A DNA stretch of 7,851 bases, taken from contig CAPYQR010000018.1 in assembly GCA_948742005.1 (NCBI GenBank), forward strand, positions 1 to 7,851, read 5' to 3'. The DNA comes from an uncultured bacterium. GTDB taxonomy: Bacteria; Cyanobacteriota; Vampirovibrionia; Gastranaerophilales; Gastranaerophilaceae. Positions 3,878 through 7,851 of the stretch are shown one piece after another. Within the stretch, counting starts at the first letter, position 1. Each line of letters opens with the position of its first letter. The translations under genes and the position numbers were made by a program. The notes beneath the pieces were generated by a model. That model did not search any database, was not told the DNA's origin, and saw nothing but the letters and a program-made list of their open reading frames with translations.

Positions 3878-4246
3878 ATGTTAATACAAAATGATAAACC
3901 CCTCCTCCCAATCAGCGCCATAGCAGCCACCCTTGAAGTCCACCAGCGCACCTTAAGGATTTATGATGAAGAAGGAATTCTAAAACCGAACAGAAACAAG
4001 AAAAACAGAAGGCTCTACGGCATTAATGATTTCAAACGATTAGAATTTGTCTTGTTTTTGACAAGAAATCTTTCGCTTAATTTATCAGGGGTCAAGGTTA
4101 TTCTTTCATTGATGAAAAATCTAAATATTAACCCGCAAGAATATTTGGACTACATTAAAAAAACAGCGCTTGAAGCAGGAATTAACGAAAAAATCCAAAA
4201 GGAAAATACCTTAAAAAACACAAGAAAAGGCAGAAAAAAGAAATAA
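3878..4246 (+). CDS. MerR-superfamily regulator, HspR-like, 122 aa
   Basis: This is a DNA-binding regulator with a winged-helix MerR domain at residues 10-80: LPISAIAATLEV (HTH), HQRTLRIYDEEGIL, a basic wing (KPNRNKKNRRLYGINDFKRL) and SLNLSGVKVILSLM. The TLRIYDEEGIL...RLY...D..RLEF...L...GV..IL pattern is closest to the HspR/GlnR-type branch rather than metal-sensing MerRs. There are no cysteines for metal binding and no long effector domain. The C-terminus is strongly basic (KNTRKGRKKK). HspR genes usually sit with dnaK-grpE-dnaJ or clpB; none is nearby, so a heat-shock role is not supported by context. The first 60 coding bases are visibly richer in C than the flanks, with codons such as CCC, CTC, GCC and ACC rarely used by the XRE genes. 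This suggests a different history from the cluster. It ends 72 bp before a strong terminator. Confidence 0.85.
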   Translation: MLIQNDKPLLPISAIAATLEVHQRTLRIYDEEGILKPNRNKKNRRLYGINDFKRLEFVLFLTRNLSLNLSGVKVILSLMKNLNINPQEYLDYIKKTALEAGINEKIQKENTLKNTRKGRKKK

Positions 4247-4285
4247 CAAATTCATATATTAATACTCAAGTTTTACATGCATCTA

Positions 4286-4327
4286 ATGACAGCAATTCCA
4301 AAACGTAAAACAAGAGTCAAGCAAGGG
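4286..4327 (+). other. Possible remnant resembling the N-terminus of ribosomal protein L32
   Basis: ATG 4286 opens a frame reading MTAIPKRKTRVKQG before it runs into the terminator hairpin. The PKRKT motif after a short N-terminus recalls L32 (typically M-AVPKRKTS). There is no Shine-Dalgarno, and the frame continues through the terminator into hydrophobic noise up to 4372, so it is not an intact rpmF. It could be a decayed fragment or coincidence; the match is only about five residues. Confidence 0.2.
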
Positions 4328-4348
4328 AAATCCCCCTTGCTTTTTTTT
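4319..4348 (+). terminator. Rho-independent terminator upstream of hisS
   Basis: AAGCAAGGG (4319-4327) pairs perfectly with CCCTTGCTT (4334-4342) around a 6-nt loop, and the T-run reaches 4348. It should end transcription from the MerR-like gene and insulate hisS. Confidence 0.85.
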
Positions 4349-4364
4349 GAAATTGTTTTTGTAG

Positions 4365-4390
4365 TACAATAAAAGCAAAAGTTTAAAGGA
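4365..4390 (+). promoter_or_regulatory. hisS -10 element and ribosome binding site
   Basis: TACAAT (4365-4370) is a good -10; a -35 would lie in the terminator's T-rich tail and is poor. AAAGGA (4385-4390) is a clear Shine-Dalgarno 10 nt before ATG 4401. No T-box-like leader fits between the terminator and the start codon. Confidence 0.55.
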
Positions 4391-4400
4391 AAAATTTATA

Positions 4401-5642
4401 ATGGCAATCAAGGCTCAACGCGGAACTAAGGATATTTTCGGACAAGAAATTGCAACGTGGCAGTGGATTTTGGATTGTGCGGAAAATGTTTTTCAAAACT
4501 CGGGATTTTGTGAAATTAAAACGCCGATTTTCGAAGCTACGGAATTATTTGCGCGCGGGGTCGGGGATTCTACTGATATTGTAAATAAAGAAATGTATTC
4601 TTTTTGTGTCGGAGGGGCAGATAAAAACGCCTCGTCAATTACTCTTCGCCCTGAAAACACAGCAGGGGTTGTCAGAGCTTTTATTGAACATAATTTAAGC
4701 AGACAAGGCTTACCGCAAAAGTATTGGTATTTTGGACCGATGTTTCGCTACGAACGCCCGCAGGCAGGCAGACAAAGACAATTTCACCAAATCGGCGTTG
4801 AAATGTTCGGGATTGAAAAAGCAACAGCTGATGTTGAAGTTATTTTGAGCACGGTTCAATTTCTAAAATCGCTCGGATTAGGAGATTTAGAAGTTGAATT
4901 AAATTCTCTGGGTTGTTCAAAGTGCAAAAATGATTATAAAGAATCGATTAAAGAAATTCTAAAGCCGCACTTAGACAAACTTTGCGATGATTGCAAAATG
5001 AGATATTCAAAAAATCCGCTAAGGATTCTTGATTGCAAAAATGAAGATTGCAAAAAGATTTTTGAACTTGAAGAGGTTAAAAAAGTCATTTTAAACGATT
5101 ATATCTGCCCTGATTGCGCGGAGCATTTTAAGGAGGTTTGTTCTTATCTTGATGAATTAAAAATTAAATATTCAAGGAATAAATTTCTTGTTCGGGGCTT
5201 GGATTATTACAACAGAACGGTTTTTGAAATCAAATCAAGCGCACTGGGTTCGCAAAGTGCTGTTTGCGGGGGCGGAAGATATGACGGGCTTGTTGAAATG
5301 CTTGGCGGTGCGCCTACGCCTGCTGTCGGGTTTGCGATGGGGGTTGAGCGGTTGTTTGCGCTGGTTGAAAAAAAAGAAGCGCCTAAATGTGACTTTTTTG
5401 TGGTTTCAAATGACTCCAAGGAAGCTTTAAAACTTGTTTATAAACTTCGGGAAAATAATAAGAGTGCGGATTTTGATTTTCAAAATCGCAAATTTGCAAA
5501 ACAATTTGAAAAAGCTTCTAAATGCGCGCGTTTTGCAATAATTTTAGGCGAAGATGAAATAAAACAAGGATTTTACAGCGTTAAGGATTTAACTTGCGGA
5601 ACTCAAAAAAAAGTTGATACTTTTGAAGAACTTTTAAATTAA
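4401..5642 (+). CDS. hisS: Histidine--tRNA ligase
   Basis: This class II aminoacyl-tRNA synthetase attaches histidine to tRNA-His in the cytoplasm, using ATP. Its 413 residues match the family length. Visible motifs are TLRPENT (81-87), motif 2 FRYERPQAGRQRQFHQ (115-130), the histidine-specific LVRGLDYY (263-270), GGGRYDGL (290-297) and motif 3 GFAMGVERL (310-318). The C-terminal anticodon-binding domain occupies about 330-413. The insertion domain carries four cysteine pairs: C172/C175, C195/C198, C212/C217 and C236/C239. The second pair, in the CDDC...NPLRILDCK context, is common in bacterial HisRS. The full set looks able to hold zinc, though metal binding is inferred. The gene is probably monocistronic: a terminator lies before it, it has its own promoter and Shine-Dalgarno, and the next gene is on the other strand. 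aspS, its frequent partner, is absent. Identity is secure. Confidence 0.98.
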   Translation: MAIKAQRGTKDIFGQEIATWQWILDCAENVFQNSGFCEIKTPIFEATELFARGVGDSTDIVNKEMYSFCVGGADKNASSITLRPENTAGVVRAFIEHNLSRQGLPQKYWYFGPMFRYERPQAGRQRQFHQIGVEMFGIEKATADVEVILSTVQFLKSLGLGDLEVELNSLGCSKCKNDYKESIKEILKPHLDKLCDDCKMRYSKNPLRILDCKNEDCKKIFELEEVKKVILNDYICPDCAEHFKEVCSYLDELKIKYSRNKFLVRGLDYYNRTVFEIKSSALGSQSAVCGGGRYDGLVEMLGGAPTPAVGFAMGVERLFALVEKKEAPKCDFFVVSNDSKEALKLVYKLRENNKSADFDFQNRKFAKQFEKASKCARFAIILGEDEIKQGFYSVKDLTCGTQKKVDTFEELLN

Positions 5643-5648
5643 AATATT

Positions 5649-5681
5649 AAAAAAATAGCTCTTAACAATCAAGTTTAGAGC
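5649..5681 (-). terminator. Terminator of the flgK-flgL operon
   Basis: Read on the minus strand, GCTCTAAAC (5681-5673), loop TTGATT and GTTAAGAGC (5666-5658) form a 9-bp stem with one mismatch, followed by TATTTTTTT. It lies just past the flgL stop. On the plus strand no T-run follows, so it serves hisS less well. Confidence 0.8.
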
Positions 5682-5712
5682 GATAATGGTAAGTAAAATT
5701 TTTAATAACAGA

Positions 5713-6624
5713 TTATAGATAATCCAATAAAGAAACGCCTTTTAAAATTTCGGAACTTATTGTATAACTTGCTTGAAGCGAATTTCTTGCGTTTGCAAGT
5801 TCTGTTGCAGCTTTTGCAAGGTCAAGTTCTTCAATATCTTTTTTATTTTCCGTTAAACTTAAAATCGCAGAGTTGTTGATTTCTTCTGTTGCATCAAGCT
5901 TTGAAACCTTTGCTGAAATTGCGCCTGTTGTTTGGATTACTTTATTTTGTGTTTCTTCCAAAACTCCGATTTTTTCTCTTATTGCATTATAATCAAGAGG
6001 TTCTGCATTTAAAAGCTCATCCAATTCATTCATTTGCGAAAAGAAATCGGTTTTTCCGTCTAATTCGCCAAAAAAAGATTCAGCACAAACATTATAGGAA
6101 AAAGTTTTCCCCTCGGAAATTGTCAAATTGCGCGATTGTGCGTCTTTAGGACTTCCCTGATAGATTAAATTTCCGTCCTCGTCTGTTTCATAGGTTCTTT
6201 TTTCTGTATTTGTTCCTGAAAAAATATAATTATCAAGATATTTTGAATTCATTTTTGAAACGATTGTATTAACCTTTTCTTTAATATCTGTTGCAATCGC
6301 TTTGGCAGATTCGGGCGTTGTTGAGGCATTGGCTGCTTCTACTATCAAACCGTTAATTTCTGTCATTTTATCATTAACAGCACCCAAAGTATCATAAACA
6401 AAGCTCATTTCTTTCATCGCGGTGTCAATGTTTCCTTGGTATTCATCAAGTTTTGCAAGCTCATCATTAATTTTAAGAACTTTTGTTGCGCCAAGAACAT
6501 CTTGTGATACTTTTGTAAAATTTTTGCCTGAAATAATTTTAGCTAAAACATTGACATAATTTGCATAAGCTCCCGAGGAGGCGTTTGCTGCCATATTCAT
6601 TGTTGTTGAGGTTGCAATGCGCAT
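5713..6624 (-). CDS. flgL: Flagellar hook-associated protein 3 (hook-filament junction, HAP3)
   Basis: FlgL is exported by the flagellar type III apparatus and forms the second ring of the junction between hook and filament, next to FlgK and flagellin. The protein has 303 residues, typical of the family. The N-terminal D0/D1 coiled-coil region (about 1-135) includes KVSQDVLGATKVLKINDELA and ends in the family-typical YIFSGTNT (133-140). The variable middle domain spans roughly 141-225. The C-terminal coiled coil (about 226-303) ends DLAKAATELANARNSLQASY...SLLDYL, very like flagellin and other FlgL proteins. AAGGA (6634-6638) lies 9 nt before the ATG. It follows the flgK stop by 28 nt on the same strand, so the two are co-transcribed, and a terminator follows. 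One Cys (in YNVCAESF) is unusual for an axial flagellar protein. Identity is secure. Confidence 0.95.
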   Translation of the reverse strand: MRIATSTTMNMAANASSGAYANYVNVLAKIISGKNFTKVSQDVLGATKVLKINDELAKLDEYQGNIDTAMKEMSFVYDTLGAVNDKMTEINGLIVEAANASTTPESAKAIATDIKEKVNTIVSKMNSKYLDNYIFSGTNTEKRTYETDEDGNLIYQGSPKDAQSRNLTISEGKTFSYNVCAESFFGELDGKTDFFSQMNELDELLNAEPLDYNAIREKIGVLEETQNKVIQTTGAISAKVSKLDATEEINNSAILSLTENKKDIEELDLAKAATELANARNSLQASYTISSEILKGVSLLDYL

Positions 6625-6652
6625 AAGTAAAAATCCTTTTTTAAATATTATA

Positions 6653-7851
6653 TTAAACCATTGACAAAATCGTATCGTACAAATTATTTACTGTTGAAAA
6701 AATCTTTGCAGAAGCTTCATAAGCACGCTGAAACCGAATCATATCCGACAATTCTTCGTCAATATTAACGCCTATTGAATTTGCATAGTTTGTCGCGCTG
6801 GCATCAGCCAAATCCTGTGATAATTTTGCTTTTGAGGCGATATCTGTTACATCTGCGCCAACTTTTCCCGCTAAATTTGCTAAAAATTTTGATAAAGTAC
6901 AATCGTTTCCTTTAAATGAACAGAATTTTTTGTTTTGCAGATTGGTGATTTCTGTTGCATTATCAGAATTTCCAACAGCATTTTTCCAATCATCACTAAC
7001 CACAACCGTGCCATCTTCTTGTACGGTTGTATATTTATCTAAATCGATTCTTGCTGCTGCGATATATCCCGGGTTATCAATTATGCTTTGATTAATTTGG
7101 ATATTTTTAGCATTAATCACAGTGCTTCCATCGGTTGTATTAAACATCACAAGGTCAGAGAGCATATCTTCGCTGACTTTTTCTAAAGTTGTATTTCCTG
7201 CGCCATCTGATTTTAAATAGGCGGCAAATTTTGTCGCATCATCCGCCGCACCATATGTTTGGATATTATTTAATTCTGTTGCAAAATTGTTTGCAGCTTC
7301 ATCAATTAAGCTTTGAATATCGTCATAGTTAAAATAGTTTGCTTTTGTTGTTCCATTTAAAAATTCAACCTGTGCGCTCAATGCTCCTTTTGAGAATGCT
7401 TCCGTCACACCCTCTTTTAATACAAAATCAGGGTTTTCAACAGAGCGCAGAGATAATTGCACAGTTTTATCTTTGCCCTCGGGATTAATTTCTGCTTCAA
7501 GGGTGTAGTTTTGTTTTGCACCTTGAACTACTTCAACCCCGCCTATTGCAACGGTTACAGTTCCGTTAGCGTTTGTTGTAATTGTTGCATCTGTGTATTG
7601 TGATAATTCATCTAAAAGGTTATAAATTTCTGATTTTGCACTTGTTGTTTTGCCCGAGGTTAAATAGCCCTTGTTAGCATCAGCTATTTTTGTTAAAAGG
7701 GTATTAATGTTATCAACTTTATTATTAACCCCGTCAATCATATCTTCCTTAGAAGAATTAAGTTTTTTTGATACGTCATTAAATTTTTCACAGACATTTT
7801 GCGCAGCCTGAATATATTGTTGCCTTATTGCAATATCATTCGGGTATTTTT
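6653..7851 (-). CDS. flgK: Flagellar hook-associated protein 1 (HAP1), C-terminal part, 5' end outside window
   Basis: FlgK forms the first junction ring on the hook and is exported by the flagellar apparatus. The frame is open to the right edge, giving 398 visible residues; the ATG at 7741 is an internal Met, because conserved FlgK sequence lies before it (NDIAIRQQYIQAAQN, then VCEKFNDVSKKL). A variable middle region rich in Thr, Asn and Asp follows. The C-terminal D1/D0 helices end IGVNIDEELSDMIRFQRAYE and SAKIFSTVNNLYDTILSMV, the classic FlgK terminus. It lies immediately upstream of flgL in the order usual for flagellar operons. The N-terminal D0/D1 half, promoter and start codon are beyond the window. 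Identity is secure. Confidence 0.95.
   Translation of the reverse strand, partial: KYPNDIAIRQQYIQAAQNVCEKFNDVSKKLNSSKEDMIDGVNNKVDNINTLLTKIADANKGYLTSGKTTSAKSEIYNLLDELSQYTDATITTNANGTVTVAIGGVEVVQGAKQNYTLEAEINPEGKDKTVQLSLRSVENPDFVLKEGVTEAFSKGALSAQVEFLNGTTKANYFNYDDIQSLIDEAANNFATELNNIQTYGAADDATKFAAYLKSDGAGNTTLEKVSEDMLSDLVMFNTTDGSTVINAKNIQINQSIIDNPGYIAAARIDLDKYTTVQEDGTVVVSDDWKNAVGNSDNATEITNLQNKKFCSFKGNDCTLSKFLANLAGKVGADVTDIASKAKLSQDLADASATNYANSIGVNIDEELSDMIRFQRAYEASAKIFSTVNNLYDTILSMV

Noticed and set aside
5188..5430. Open frames overlapping the 3' half of hisS on both strands
   Set aside because: Shadows of the secure HisRS frame with no independent support.
5889..6149. Plus-strand open frame opposite flgL
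   Set aside because: Shadow of the flgL coding frame; no domain and no ribosome binding site.
7739..7741. ATG as the start of flgK
   Set aside because: The frame stays open to the window edge and the 36 codons before this ATG encode conserved FlgK sequence, so it is internal.

Overview
The window is AT-rich bacterial DNA. Its bacterial-type hisS and the flagellar hook-junction genes flgL and flgK place it in a motile bacterium. The low GC, dense small XRE-type regulators and a YnbB-like enzyme fragment would suit a gut-type lineage such as Gastranaerophilales (Vampirovibrionia) or a low-GC Firmicute. This assignment is an inference from gene content and I hold it loosely.

Layout. (1) 29-676, minus: N-terminal half of a methionine gamma-lyase family (YnbB-type) PLP enzyme that loses homology just before its second half and ends in a stop, so it is probably broken. 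(2) 765-1046: a compact locus that looks like a type I toxin-antitoxin module. A 23-residue hydrophobic peptide with a strong Shine-Dalgarno sits on the minus strand behind a good promoter. A convergent plus-strand promoter makes a structured RNA antisense to its 3' half, and a 9-nt direct repeat (TCTTAGTAC) lets that RNA also pair with the peptide's 5' leader. The arrangement matches the par/Fst loci of Gram-positive plasmids, but the peptide is not one I recognise. (3) 1023-3685: eight small Cro/C1-type (XRE) DNA-binding proteins in 2.7 kb on both strands, with palindromes and tandem repeats between divergent pairs. None has a clear Shine-Dalgarno, and three have a -10-like box exactly 6 nt before the ATG, which suggests leaderless mRNAs like that of lambda cI. 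(4) 3686-4246: a dyad-rich intergenic region and a MerR/HspR-like regulator. (5) 4319-5642: a strong terminator, then hisS with its own promoter and Shine-Dalgarno. (6) 5649-7851, minus: a terminator, flgL and the 3' part of flgK (running off the right edge), which form the end of a flagellar operon.

How it fits together: the right third is ordinary housekeeping and motility DNA. The left half looks like an accessory island between core genes: a broken metabolic gene, a probable RNA-regulated toxic peptide, and a cluster of phage-repressor-like regulators with no phage structural, integrase or effector gene beside them. The toxin mRNA promoter overlaps the last codons of the terminal XRE gene, so the toxin and the regulator cluster abut physically and may be transcriptionally linked.
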